64,000 nt of DNA from Patiria miniata (taxonomy: Eukaryota > Echinodermata > Asteroidea > Valvatida > Asterinidae). This document shows, piece after piece, positions 30,101 through 45,100 of the stretch (the stretch's first letter is position 1; the number at the start of each line of letters is the position of its first letter). The translations under genes and the position numbers were made by a program. The DNA is taken from positions 8,156,777-8,220,776 of the forward strand of contig NW_024037076.1 in NCBI RefSeq assembly GCF_015706575.1, written 5' to 3'. Below the pieces are notes generated by a model. The model was not told the origin of the DNA, searched no databases, and saw only the letters and a program-made list of their open reading frames with translations.

Positions 30101-33100
30101 TGGGTAGTGCAAAAATCCTTGGCATCAGTCCAAGTCATCAGGTTGTTGGCAACTGCATTCAGTTGATAACAAAAGCCTGCATGGGCCGACCAACCCACCG
30201 GACAGGTGCCTGTGAAAATATACACCAGTAATCGTAAACAGTTAATGTAAACAATTAATGTTTCCAAGGGGGTCCACCCAGTGTTCCCCAGTCCCTATGT
30301 TCCCCAGTCCGCCCCTAGGGTTAGTGCATGGTTAGGGTTAGGGTTAGGGACCGGGGAACTTGGGACCCAGGGAACATAGGTGGTACACACCCGTTCCCCA
30401 GTCCTTATGTTCCCCAGTCCTTAGGGTTAGGGTTAGGGCAGGGGACCAGAGAACTAAAAGGGATTGGTGACCATTAGGGTTAGGGGTTAGGGGTTAGGGC
30501 GTGGGGGGGGGGCGACAGCAGTCCAGTCCCCCCCCCCAGTCGCCCCCCCCCCTCCACTGAGATTTTGAGTTTCTAAAAAAATTATCATTGATCTACATGA
30601 CGCCCCCATGAAATGTTTCAGTCCCCACAGCGCCCCCCACTGAAAAATTCCTGGCTACGCCACTGATGCTATAGCATTCCATATCCCAAGTACTTGATTT
30701 TGGTCTCGTAAAATTAATTCACTCATTAAAAGTTCAGCTAAAATTTTCCTTTTTTTTCCCTTCAGCGCTCCTCTGGTGATATTTTCAAAGAAGTGTGCTA
30801 AAGCGTTTCCCCTACCTTCAGGAATTTCGCAGACATATTTATATTTTGCTGTGCATTTATCGATGGCCCATGTTCCTGAGGTTGAGACGTAGCCACAATC
30901 GCCTTCCTGACCGTACCATCTGCGATACCACAAAACAAACACATTCATTATACACTCACACAAGTTGGAAATGGATATCTTTTGACTAAATTCGGCGAAC
31001 AAAGTTTGAAGCCATTTTTGAAACTTTCACACGCGTATTCTTAAAGGCGAGGGTGGGCATTTCGGTTACCTATACTGAAAGAAGCCCTTAGTGTGTGCAT
31101 AATCTACCTAAGCGCGAGCACGGTTCCACCAAACAAAAATTGGCTTCTAATATTGTTCGCCGAATTAGTCTATTGACAAAATGTTCATAAACGGGAGATA
31201 TGGCCCCGAACACGTCTCAATTTTTTTAAAATTCATGAAACCAAAAAAAAAGGCATGCAGACGACTCGTTTTTTTTTTTTTTACTTAAACCACACATCCC
31301 CTTCGAAAAAAGATTTGAAAATGGGACAACAGTGTGAACCCTTATCCTACCCCTCAGTTCCTCCCCCCCCCCGAAAAAAATACATAATCATTGCATAAAA
31401 GCTGCCAAATTTGTATTAATGAACATTGTGAACAGAAACTCTTGTGTGACTGTTCTTTAAAAGAGAACACTGCCTGTTATTTTTGTTACCCCCGCCAAAA
31501 AGAAAATAAAATATAAAAAACTCCAAGTTGTTTTTTTTACGTATAAGAAGAACCAATACAGTCGTTCCCTAGTTCCATATAGAATACATCATTTAGGTTG
31601 CTTTCGGCTTAGCTGATCAACAATTTCAAGCGACATTGGTTAAAAAGTTTACCTGGAGTAGTGGGGATACTACACAATAATTTTCCAAATTTCAGCTCTT
31701 TTAACTTTGACTTTACGACGTCAAAAGTAACCATGCCACTTTTCATCGTTCTGGATCGGTTGAATAAGTTAATTTTTCGTGTATTAAAGACTCTACAATT
31801 TATTTTGATTTTCCAAACATTCGATGCAAGAATTTATAGGACTGAGTACTAACAAATATCCGAAATCACACGGTCTGAGTGATGCACAGAGAAGAAAGAT
31901 AATTTATCGTCGATTCGCAGCTCCCGTGATTTTCTAACACGCCGTCCAAACATGTCAAAATTGCGAGTCAGAAATCTGGACAAAATTCCTTCTCTAGAAA
32001 TCTCATTAAAAAGATCGTATCAAGAAGTTTCTGTTCAAAATGCACTTCGTCAGAGAAAAAAAAGTATCGGAGACCAAATTAGAAGATATAGCTTTGTATT
32101 TAAAGCTATCCGAACTAGGAAAAATCCGGAACTAGGAAAACGACTGTATATAATTCCAACATTCTTACTGGTTTTTTGGCTGGTTGTTTCCCCATTTGTT
32201 AACAGTCGTGTCAAAGGTTGACCCGTCTGACCATTGATAGTCTCCGTCGTTTCCATTCGCCTGCTCAAAATTACCAACAAAGTTAACGAGCATAATTATT
32301 TACAGAAGCATAATCATTAAGGCTAAATAAAAAACCACTAATGTTTAGCGTCCCGGCACGCCTCCTTTTTTGTTTTAAAAAAGAAAAGAAAAAAAAACCT
32401 AAGAAACATTTTAAACAGTGACATCATTTTGGCCTCTTTGTCTGTTGCATCTAGCCCATATAGACCTTTCTACGTTTGGTTGGGTTGCAAAACTATGGAA
32501 GGTTCACCACTGCAAAAATGAAGAAGAGTTATGAAAGAAAACTAAAAGCTGTACGTAGTTAACTAGGTTGGAAATCTCCTACAACATATTCCACACATGC
32601 CTTTTGACTATGTATTGAAGGCGTAATGAGGACGTTTTCTGGAAATATAAGGCCAACCCCGGCTTAAATGTATGTGCCTTGCGGCAGTCCTTATAAAATG
32701 GCGTCAATGTTTACAAACAAAAGAAAGGTCTATAAAGCTGGTATGTCATTTCCTGATTCCAGTGGCATCCATTTAAAAACAAAAGCTGGCGGCCATCTTG
32801 AACAATTTTGGAGGGAGAAAGGGGCCTTCTCCTTCCCCTTTTTTAAAACCACAGGAGTTAGGTCTGTAAAGAGCAACATTACGCAGGTGTCGGAACTTAA
32901 TGTTTAACTTTTGTGCCGTAGGTAAAGAGCACAATATTGTGAAGGGTCTATACCCGAGTCTAATGTTAATTGTGAAACACACAGAAAGAGAAGATTCAAA
33001 ACCTACAGCAATACTTTTATTTACCAATAAGGTTGAAATTACAATTTGTATTAATGCGCACAATTTTTCAAAGAAGTCCAAAAATTGGGTACATTTTCTA

Positions 33101-36100
33101 ATCCTACGTTTGAAGTCACCAGAAACGAAATGGAAAACAATTAAAACGAATGACAAAAAAACCCCGAATTTGTTGCTTCAATCCAACGCCGATTGCTACA
33201 CTGGACGAATTTGACGAATTCAGCACGAATCGGTTTGCTAAAAAAATGAACTTTAATGGACCTTAAATTAAATGTAGTCACATTTACTTGAAATTCAAAT
33301 TGAGAATTAAGCTTGGCGACGTTCGGAGACAAAATTAAAGTATCGATAATAGGAATGTGTGTGATATATAAGAGTTAAAATAATCGGGAAAACCTTTCAT
33401 TGTGGACGTACCTTATCTTGCAATCCAATCCAGTAACTACTTGAGTGAGTGACCTGCAAGTTGTCCAGAAAGGTTTGGTCGTCAGTTTTCTTTATATATG
33501 CTATGTGACCCCCCTGGAAAAACCCACATTGGGTCTCGGCATCCTTCCATTTTGCAGCGCCACTCGCAAACCGGTAACACTTGCCGTCGTAACTCCTCCA
33601 ACCATTGGACTCGTCGCATACGGCGAGGACAGCTGACAGAAATAAGGGGAGAAAAACGAGATCACCAGAATGCAGGTATACATTTTTACTGATGACCTGG
33701 GTCGCAAATACAATGTCTTGTGTTATAGAGAAAATATATTTAAAAAAAAGCTCTGATTGGTTACATCCGACGAAGTGTCATAGTCCGTTCTACTTTGCAA
33801 ATGTTCAAGCCTTAAGTTGAATGAATGTTAAACCTTTTACATCTGTCTGATATTTGTTTGTTAGAGATGTGTTTTCAGATGCAAAGGTTGTATTCTGGAC
33901 GACAGTACCCCTTTATAAGTAGTGAAACATAAACAAAAATGACTCGACTGGACTCAATTCATCAACCAGAAATGTGAATAGAGCTACTTAGCACGATTAT
34001 TTGCAATTTTGCAAAGCTCAGGTTAATCAATAAACTTGCTTACTAGGCAAAATACAATGTCGGTTTCTGCCTGAAGTGCCTTGTGATGTACATGTGTATT
34101 TATTTGTGACTGGTTTTTTTTTGTCCAGCCAAAAGAAAATGTACAGCAATATTTTGTGCGATGTAGCTCTGTTACACCCCAACTATATGACATCGTCCCA
34201 ACTATAGCTGGGTCAGCCCGAACTGCAGTTAAGATCCCAACTACAGTCCCACCTGTAGTTTGGGCGAATACTGTTGTTGGGGTATAGAAGATGAAGCCGG
34301 ATCGACCGTGCTCTGGCCCGGTGTGCATATATGCAAAGCATCTGTGGGTTCACTTACTGGACAGTTTACTGCAGATGTACGGTTTGGCCTTACTACAGCC
34401 GTCATCGTTCCATTTGGCTGAGCTAGCATACACAGCAGCACAATCTTCATTTCCAACATTATTGGGCTCTCCAGGATTCCAATTGCTGCGTGCGAAAAAA
34501 ATTGTGTTAAAAATTTCCCTCAACTATATCATATATAGTAATAAAACAACACCTAGTTATTGCATATGGTTGCATCCTACACATATGTCAATGTAAATTC
34601 TTAAAAATGCCCCGCACAATATTCAGTTATTCCAATGATTTGAAATCAAAGAAGTGACTGTGATTATATGCTTTTCTCTCCTGCCATTTTTCCTCACAAA
34701 TCAGATTTTTTTTTTTTACTTCCCTTTAAGAAAAGTTTTCTTCAGAGCCACGAATCGGAAAGAAACATTTAGTCGGGCCTTCACCAGCTGTTACGTGAGT
34801 CATAAACATAAGAATATATTTTCATTCTCTTGTCATAAAAACTGTGACTGTAAGGCTTTCCATTGACTGCATATTCTGCATGGTCACGCATCACTAAGCT
34901 TCATTTGCAAAGTATTGAAAAAGGTATGTGTAAACCTTACTAGGACAGTTTGGTGTAAAACACGAGCATATCCAGACATAAGACGAGTAGGATCAAGACA
35001 CAGTTATTTTATATCTGTCGATTGATAACCTTGTGCTGCAGCTCGAAAGTTTTGAAAGTCACGGAAATTGTATACCTACCGGAATCTTTGGCAGGCAAGG
35101 TAATGCTTCAGCCAACAGACACATTGTTGTAAGGAATCGCTTCTAAGGAATCGCTTTTTTCCCTTTTCTTGTGGTGGGGGACACGTGGTCATGTGGAAGG
35201 CGATAAACCTGGCTAAGGTGTTGAATCCTGAACGATTACGATCATCATTTTGATTGAAAGCCTGTTTTGTTCATGCTTTCATAATAAGAAACGTCCTGTA
35301 ACCTACCTGCCTTAAAGGGAATGTACATCATTGGCTTTTGCTGTAATTTTCATAAATGAACTATTTGAGGGGTTACTATAATAGATCAAATATTGTTAAA
35401 CTGACATGTTTGAAGTTTTGCGTTCGAAAATGCCGGGGAAAAAAAACAAGAAAAACACAAATGGTGGAGTAGTCTGGTTCCCTGACTCCACTAAAGATAA
35501 AATGGACTAATTTATAGATGCCGGAAAATTGTAAGGTAAGGGAACCAGTCTAGCTGGCCTGCACCTGTTCATGAAACATGTGACAAAAAGCAAACAAAAT
35601 TTGGACTGAAAAGAAATGGTGAATTTGGAGCAGTAGTTGAAAAATAGTTAGGTTGGAAATTTATACAACAATACCATTTTCTTGAAAATGCCTTCACACC
35701 AGGTGCCATAATTGTACAGGATGCTTTCGACTGTCATTTACCTACATCCTAGTGAGGTATTTCGTAAAGAGTTGGTAGTTTTATTTTTCGATGTTTGCAA
35801 ATGTTGTTTATTCCCTTTAATAGCCTGGGTGCATTAGCCCAAACTGTCCCAGGAGGGTTTTCACTAAACAATGGAACTCTGTGACGCATGACCTGCAGCC
35901 TGAGCAGTGCATCCAAGATACCAAATTGAAAGCTTACTGCCACTAGTCTGTGATTAAACCATAATAATGGTGAATATCTTCAGTTTGTTCGTATTATCTG
36001 TTTGTTTTGGGGTCAGCTTTCGGGGCATCCCGCTGCAGGGACTTTAGGATGGGTCTTAAAAGTAACTACTGCCCCTCAAAAACTACAGTGCAAAGTATGT

Positions 36101-39100
36101 TTGGTTGGCGCTTTTGCGCATGCGCTTACTTCCAACTGCCCAGTGGCGTGTCGTCCACCCATTTGAAAGTGTTCTCCGCGATAACATCGTGCAGTCCGAT
36201 CCAATACTGACCAGTGGCTCCAGAGAGAACATTTTTTATGAAGGTCTAGGGGAGAAAATGAAAAACTGTTTAGAAATGTCTATGTATAACTTGTTGGTGA
36301 ACTTGAGAATACATGCGTAAGGTACGAAGAGGACACTACAGGGTGAGTAAAAAAAAATCCGAAACCCACATGTTGAACCATGTTTTAGTGAAGTTTTGCA
36401 TGGAGCACTTTCAAAGTCTAGGATATGAAAGCTCAATTCATAAGCTTTCTTTTAGTACAAGAATCATTCAAATCGCCTATGTATTTTTGAAGTTACGTAA
36501 TTTTAAACACAACCGCCGTTTTAAAGTTTTGTCCACGGATCACAAAAAAAAGGTGTGTTTTCTTTCAGCAAAACGAAAACAATGCACACAACATCCTTTT
36601 GTGATTTGTTTTCGTTTTGCTGAAAGAACGCTGAACTTTTTTTGTGATCCGTTGACAGAACCTTAAAACGGTGGTTGTGTTTAAAATTCTGTAACTTGAA
36701 AAGTACATAAGTGATTTGAATGATTTTTGTACTAAAACAAAGCTTATGAATTGAATCATATTATAGAAAGTGCTTCATGCAGAACTACACTAAAACAATG
36801 GTCCCAACATTTGGGGTTCGTTTTTTTTTTACTCACCTTGTACAGAAAATTGTGTCCGCATGTCATAATTGTATTGCAATATGCAGCATCTTTCTTTTTT
36901 ATATAACAGGCCGATGCCCACTTTCCTGTGACTGTTACATGTACATCTGACATGATTTTATGATTCTGATGCACTCCTTAATGCATTTGTCCTCCAGGAG
37001 TGATTATGAATAGCAAACTGCTTACCATATCGTTTGAAGTCATTCTCGATGATACTGGGTCAAAAAACGTGTGCTTGGGAGGTCTTAAACACTCGGTTTA
37101 AAACCGGTTTACTGCGCGGTTTGGATGCTGATAATTACCCGAACCGAAGGCGAGGGTAATTATCAGCATCCGGACTCTGACCGGTTAAACATAGTGTTTA
37201 ATACCGACCAAGCGCATATTCATTCCCATTCATATATACCTTTTCGGTCAAATAATCAAAACCTTTCGGTCCAAAAGTCAAAACAAGTCAAAAATTTACA
37301 AATCTCTAACGAGTTTGTTCAACAATTTTACTTAATGTTTTTCGAAGCACCCCTTTAGTGGCGTGCCGAGAAGTCTTAAACAACTTATTTTATGGAGATA
37401 GGCGCGCGTCGCGCGATGTACAGAATGCAGATGTGGCGGTGCGTTGTGAATTTGAGACCATGAAAATACTGACTCGCTGGTAGTATTGCGCATGCCTCAG
37501 TGAGGATTGTGAACGTTCAAGTAATAAAATGGTAAAGACACTGGATTTAATAGGAGTCCAACTTTCATGTGACACTGGAATGGTGTTTAAGACCAGCCAG
37601 ACGGTCTTTATCATCCGTTAAGACCGGCCACGTGACGGGCTCTCAACTAATAGAAATGGGTAAACTGTCTTAGGCATTTATGAATAGTAAATTGCAAAGC
37701 ACCAAGGTAACAGGGACAGGAACAAAATGTCACACTTTGGATCCTTAATTTACAGAATGACCCATTCAGCGTCACATTATAACTAGCCCCATATGAGTGC
37801 GCAGCAATATTCAGGCCACACTGGAGCTAAGGTCGCAATTAGCTTGGAAAACCCAGCTCCAAGTAAAGGCTCATGATATTGGAAATTGCCTTTTGATGTC
37901 AGGAGACTTAGAGCTGGTTTTCCAAGCTAGGGCCACATTTGCTGAAGGGCCCACATCTTGATTTTAAAAAGACCTCCCCTAACCGCATAGTCTGGTTTAG
38001 GGTAGGTGGTACCTACCGAAGTTGTTGCGTCGGGAATGATGGCTAGATCGCCACGTTTATTTTTTTGGCAATCAGTCCGAGCAGCGGTCCACTTCTTCGG
38101 CGAGGTAACCACCATGAAGCACTGATCCGTGCCGGACAGCTGCTGCCAGCTGCCGCCGCACTGTGGTATGGGTGGAGTAGCGGCAATTGCTGTGCAATTG
38201 GTGAAATAATAGAATAAATACCCGAAAGGATTAATAAAACAAAAACATATAATAACCGCAACATGATCGTTCAAAAAATCCATTGTGTAAGTGATAAATT
38301 CAAGGTCGGATCAAAGAAAGGAGTGGTAGGAGTACGCGGCTTACCATCCCTACCCGATCGATCATTGTTAATTATTTACATCATAGGGAAAAGATCGGAA
38401 ATGTCCTTGACGATAACGTCATCACCCAATAGGCCTACGGCAAATGCATGTTTTTTGACACAACGCTTCAAACACCTGACGTTGCCAAGTCTTGGACTTC
38501 AATCACCCGGCCAAGCCTCCCCCACACCTTGGAAAATCCTGGATCAGCCACTAAAAAAGTTTCGGACTTGGAGAAACGCGCGTGCATTATGCAGACGATA
38601 TGGTGCGAATAGAAATAGGCGCTGACTAATTTTAGCGGGTTTTGAGTTCGTTCAACCTCATAGACCAATCAGGCGCCAGTCTTTTGCCAGCGTAAGATGG
38701 ACGAAACGACCAATGGGATGACGACCTGTGAAGTAAAGCAAGCACGTGCACAACTTGCTACGATAAGAGAAATCCACTTCAGGCTCCAACTAAGATTATG
38801 ATTGTTTGACAATGATCCCCCCGAAGTTGCAACAGCTTTCTAAAAAATGACAACCATTACCTAAGGCAATAAAATCAACAAGGATCATCTTCCATTATCA
38901 TAAAGATAAATTTAAAACGGTGAATTGTGTACGGAATGATGATAAAATTTGCATATTCGAGCCCACAATATAAATTATGCGCAGTCAACTAAAAGAAAGA
39001 AACCTACCTTTACCTCCGAAATATTTCTTGTATTATTTTTTATATTTTTCTCGTTTTTTTGGTTTGTTTTTTAATATGCACACTTATCCCTCACGACAAA

Positions 39101-42100
39101 AGTTGCATGGACGCTTGAGAAACGTTTTAATGCGAGGGAAAGAAAAAAAAAGTGAAATGGAATTTTGTGAAAATCGGAGGTATAACTTTACGAAGTATTC
39201 TTAATTTTACGATATATGGCTTTAGAAGACAATAGGTAAATGTCAATGAAAGTTGTAGGCGATATAGCAATACTGCTTAAATTCAGCAGCCTTTGACTGT
39301 AATGACGTCATGAACTATCTATTTTTGGCCGGTGGGCGTAATCCTAGTACCAACCGATACACTGAGTTCAAAGGATGAAATTTCTGATAAAAAAAGATAA
39401 AGGACCCGAAGCGATATCGACTTCAAATGGAACCCTTAGCACGTCTTGGTACGGAATTTTTCAACTCAATGCTTCAGATTTTTTTAGGAGACCATATCAA
39501 GATTTGTAATCACAGATGAGTTTTTTTTTTCAATATTAAAAATCAAATCACAAATTTCAATGAAAATAAAATCGACTGGTTTAATACAAAGTATTTTGGC
39601 GCTGAAACGAAATTTCAATTTCGTGGTGGTAAAGGATGCACTTTACATTAAGATAATGTACCCCTGCTAATGTTCCCTCCCTATTTCCACTTTTTGGCTA
39701 CAACTGCCGAGATCTTTCAAATACCGATGCGAATGAAAATATTTAAGAATATTTGTTACAGGCCTAATGGTGATTCATTTCAATTTTAAGTTAAAACAAA
39801 AAGTGTACACACTTGTACACGTCATTTCTGGAACGCGAGTACTCGACTTTCCTTTTGATATGAGGAACCTTTTTTAGGCTGTGACATTTGCTGAGGATAA
39901 ACATTTGAAAATGTTAAACATTCCTTTTGAACATTTATAAATGTCACCCTTGTCTATGAAGATCGTTAACGAAGGCATATCCTCAGTGGCCTAGCCACGG
40001 GGGGAGTGGGGGGGGGGGGGCAGCCCTCCATGAAACCTTGTCGCCCCCCCCCCCCCCCGTCGCCCCACACTGAGATTTTGAGTTTCTAAAAAAATTATCA
40101 TTGATCTACATGACCCCCCATGAAATGTTCCAGCCCCCCCCCCCCCAGCGGCCCCCCCCCCCCCCCCCCCCACTGAAAAATTCCTGGCTACGCCACTGCA
40201 TATCCTTAAATATCAACCAAACTAACGATTATCCGCAAATGTATCATAACTGGGATAATTATGGTCGATGTTTAACATCAATAAGGCTGGTTCATAATAG
40301 GTAAATACTGGGTGAGTAAAACAAAAAAGAAACCCAAATTGCAAGACCAATTTTGAATGAAGTTTTGTCTGTAGCACTTTCAGATTTAGGATATGAAAGC
40401 TTATCATTCCTATAGAATTGTTTTGGTTCTGCTGAAAGAACACTTACCTTGATTCGAATGATTCTTGTATTAAAATAAAAAGCTTCAGGACTGGGCTTTC
40501 ATATCCTAGATTTTGAAAGTGCTACAAGCACAACTACTTCAAAAATTGGTCCTGCCATTTGGGTTTCTTTTTTTTTTTACTCACCGTGTTTTGCGTGAAA
40601 TTTGGTTCACATGACTTGTGCCTATACCTGGATATTATCAGGATGACCTGCAGGCTTTGTGAGGCCACGTGAAATCAAATATTTATTTTATGTATTGGCA
40701 TACAACAGCAAAATGACCACCACCAGCTGAAAGGGTCACTTTACAACGATAAAAATTATACAATTACAGAAAGAGTTTAACAGGCTTAGTTAAACAAGTA
40801 CAAATTCTACAGATGGACAAAACTTGCTAGGAAAAAAATATCAAACAGTTACATAACTATCGAAGCAAAGTATTTAAAACTAGTTATTCATGTCTATTAT
40901 ATATACACCATATAGGAGTGGCGAATAGGAGATAGTTAGAGAAGTTATTTCAACGTGCTATTCGGGTGTGGCACCTTGGAAAATAGATTTTCAAATTGAA
41001 TTGATAAGTTTCTGGCATTACCTTAGTTATGAGCTTTCCGATGAGACATCACACGAAAGAAATTGGCCCATGACAAGTCATCAAATAATAAATTGCCACT
41101 ATTGATTTAAGAGCGGGACGCTCCTAATTCGTTCTGAATATAGTGTGTGCAATTTCTGAACTGGAGCGCGCCATTTAAAACCAATTTAGAAAAACTGTAT
41201 GAAAACAGTATTCAAAAACAAGCAAGCAATTTTTTTAGTTACTGAACATTATATTTCTTTAAATTTCGATCGAAAAAAATTAAAACCTGTAAAAAGCACG
41301 TAAATACCAACGTTAAGGATTTGGACGAGTTGTGGAATAGTTGAAATAGTGGAATACATGTATTACTAATAGGGATCTTGCTGATTCAGCTGCGTGTGTT
41401 TCAGGCATGGCGTTGTCCTATCTTAATGACTTTGGTATTGAACAGAGCCAGGCACAGGTTTCTTATCTCCAAATGTTAAGAGGTTTGTTAACCTTTGTCA
41501 CTTGACATTGTCGCTATCAGTAACCACTGTTATCCAACTCCAATTTACAAGTGTAAAGTGCACTAAGTGGAATCAGTATAACAAGTACGAGTGCACAATA
41601 AGCTCTGGCCGTCTTGAATGAAACTCTTGCATGACATTATCCAAATGATCCCTGCCAGAGCTTAAAAATGCGTCGCCGATTGCACATAATGGAACACCAT
41701 ATTTCAGATGTGTAAATACCACGTGACTATAACATTAGTGCCCATATTTTGCCTCCGTTTACAAACTTTTAATAAACGTCTTTCCGAATTGTAACAAACA
41801 GTGGGTAGGGTATGGGGTCGGGTAGCTATGGGGGGGGGGAGTGCCCCCTAACACCCCCCCCCCCTGCGACGCCCATGCCTATCTCCAGCCAGTGTATTTT
41901 GGGAAACATCAGCTCCAATTTTCGTTTCAAATTTCCCGGGCCACTACCCCCCCCGGTTCCGCTGCCCTGGGTGCCTGATTGTGATACATGGATTGGTTTT
42001 GATAACGGGCAGAAAAAAAGGCATTTTTATTAAGTAAAACATGTCGAAAGTGTATATCCAGTGGCGCAATTAGGGTTAAATTTCTGAGGGGAATCCAGGG

Positions 42101-45100
42101 CTGCCAGGGGTGGATCCAGGAATTTTTTTGGCAGGAGGGGTCCAGGCCCGTCAGATTTCGTTTTATGTCCGTTCCCGGCTTGGACAGCGCTACCTTGTGT
42201 CACATGGTGCATAAAAGGCCCTGCGTTTGGACGTCAAGAAATCCCACATGTTTTTGCTCCCCCATCAGGCCCGGGTTAAGTGCTTCGTAGGCCCTAGGCA
42301 CCAGTGTTCCGAAGAATGGAGAAGGAAGGGGAAAGGAAGAGGGAATAGGAACAAAGTGGAGAATGTAAATAACAAACACCGCTGATCAAAACTCCGCATA
42401 GCTAAAATCAGGTTCTGCAACCCATGGCAAAAGATTGTATATACATTCTGTCATGTCGGCACAAGCTGCCGCGCGAAGTCGCTTCACATACGGGGGTTGA
42501 CAGCTGCAGCTGTGCAAAACACAAGCACGTGCTCGCTCCCAGGCAGTTACGAATTGAGCTGATTCTTATTAGTGACGACTCAAAATAACGAGGCCATATT
42601 TCGATAGAGAGTCAAGCTACAATTTTGATATTTGCGCCACAGAGCATCAGCAATCCAAACATTTCCCAGGGCTCTCAGTGTCCCCGGACCCCACGCCTTC
42701 AGAGCTTCGCGCTCTCATACAAAAAATGCCACTAAATAGGATTCAAAGACCCCCCCCCCCCTGCAGTCTGGAATTAGGGAACAGGCCTGAACAAGGTATG
42801 CACAAAGGTACGAGCATGTACATGCAGTTGTGCGACAATGAAATAAAAACATTATAGCTGGATTGAATTTTGTATTTTCGAGCAATTTTATAAATTAAAT
42901 TCGAACGATTACAGTACAAGCTCTCATTATAATAAATTAATTATTCTTGCAATTGTCCTCCGATAGAAGAGAAAGAAAATAAAACAAAAAGTTATGTGGC
43001 GATGGCCAAGTCTTCAGGAGTCGGACTTATGACCCTAACTCAATGAGCCCCTTACCGACTTCCATATAGAACTCTTCTGGGACTCGGTACCCGGCCCACC
43101 ACACCTCCTTCCCTGTCCATCCATGTAACTCAAAAGTCAGGCACCATAAAGGGAGGAAACGAGGTGGCACCCTAAGCCTTGCTGCCGAGTCAGCAAAAGA
43201 ACCCCGTACCTATACGCAGATGCCAACCTGGACTTCGCAGACAGTCCCAACTTGTGAGTCAGCTTACCGACCGACCGAGCTAACTGCTGTTGGTGATTGA
43301 CGGCGGGAAATCAATACTCTTAAATGACAGAACCGCGCCGATATCGAAAAACAAAAAATGCCACCAAGCGGGTTCGAACCCCTAACCCTGGGTCCGCTGC
43401 CAGACAGCTTAACAACTAGGCTGTTTCAGTTAAGGTGCTTTTCTTTGCGTTTAAAACATAATCCTTATTTCCGCAGTGGGAGAGTTACTTTGTGTTTCAA
43501 AGCTGCACGAAAGATGCATCAGTATCGCGCTATACACATGAACGCTGTTACGTAACTTTTTTCTACAATCATTCTTACGTACCGAGCAGATAACTATTCA
43601 GAGTCACTATGAGCAATTAACCTTACCAAGCTCGTCCTTATTCTGTCTCACCAATTGTCTCGCGTCGCGCGTCTTTTGGCCGGCACTGACATATCGCGCT
43701 GATTGAGTGAATTTCTAGCAAGTTTCCCTTACCTCATTATATTTATATCAAACTACTGACCCGTTTACAAATATTTACGAGGGAATTTTGTTCGTCTAAT
43801 TTCTGAGCTCGCTTGGGAAAATTCATCTTTTCTTGTACTTACGCTAAGTCTAGGGAATGATGCCATTATTAATACCATGTCACATTAACGTCAGCCGATG
43901 GCATGAATAGACTCGTGACCACGCGAGTACAATGACGGCCAGTGGCGTAAATCTGTGCCGGCGAAGGTGGGGGTGGGGGGGGGATGGGGGCTGACCAAAT
44001 CCCGGCCGTGGACATCCGAAAAGCTTCTCAAAAGTGGGGGTGGTACATACATGTACATGTGTATCTTGATCAGTACTAATTATGCGAGTGCGTAGCCTAA
44101 ACGGCGTGGGGTCTGGGCCCGCTTAATGGCCCCTGAAAAAATTGGATTCTAGGCGCCCTGTGGTGCGATCTGAGGCAATTTCTGGCTACTGCTAAAGTTT
44201 TAGCACAAAATCCTTATCAAACGTCTTTTTCGAGTTTTGAGTCATTAAATCAGCTGTTCTGAGCTATAAAGAATCAAAGGTAGGCTACTTTTCAGGGACG
44301 TTCCCCACTGATCGACGCCCATGGTTGGCACCGTGCTTCAGAACGACGGACATTAAACGTACATTTTATACGTAGGGCCTATGCATACATGTTGTACAGT
44401 GTCAGTTGGTGAAATCGAAAATTCTGAGAGAGACCCTAAACCTTTTTAAAAAAACTTTTCTCTGCGTGTGTGTGTGTGTGAGTAGGCTTATGTATGGCAC
44501 ACTGCGATATTTTCGTAGCCCCCAAGGTTTCGTAGGCCCCCAAATTGTTCGTAGGCCCCCGAATTTTTCGTGGGCCCTAGACACGGTGCCTACTGTGCCT
44601 ATTGCGTAATCTGGGTCTGGTTTCAGAAGACCAAATATCGCCATCGTCTGTCTCGTTAATTATAAACGATACCAAAATCAAAGCAAATCCAATTTTTTCC
44701 TGGACATATTGTGCTCCGGATTTCTTATCCACCCACATTGAAAATTGGGTCTACCCGATGTTCCCCAATACCTCTGTTCCCAATACCGATATTCCCCTAA
44801 GTCCTTGGGGTTTAACCCCAAGGACTTAGGGGAATATCGGTATTGGGGTTGGGGTTGCGGCTGTGGTTAGGGGTAGGGATAAGGTTAGCGTTATGGTTGG
44901 GGAACATCAGTATTGGGGAACATAAGTATGCACCCAATTGAAATAATCAGTACATTGTGACCCATAACAGAGGCGTAACCAAGGGATACCCAAAGCTCCC
45001 TGTTCATGGCCGCTAAGAATTCGATGATGGAGAACATGATATTGTTTGAAAAGTCATACATATATATTTACCCATACCATTTACAGGGAACAAATTGCCC

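Noticed and set aside
31952-32221. 89-codon plus-strand open frame
   Set aside because: It overlaps gene A exon 6 on the other strand, shows no recognisable motif, and part of its length mirrors the coding exon.
36313-36759. Overlapping open frames on both strands of 60-117 codons
   Set aside because: They lie within a foldback MITE and arise from its inverted arms.
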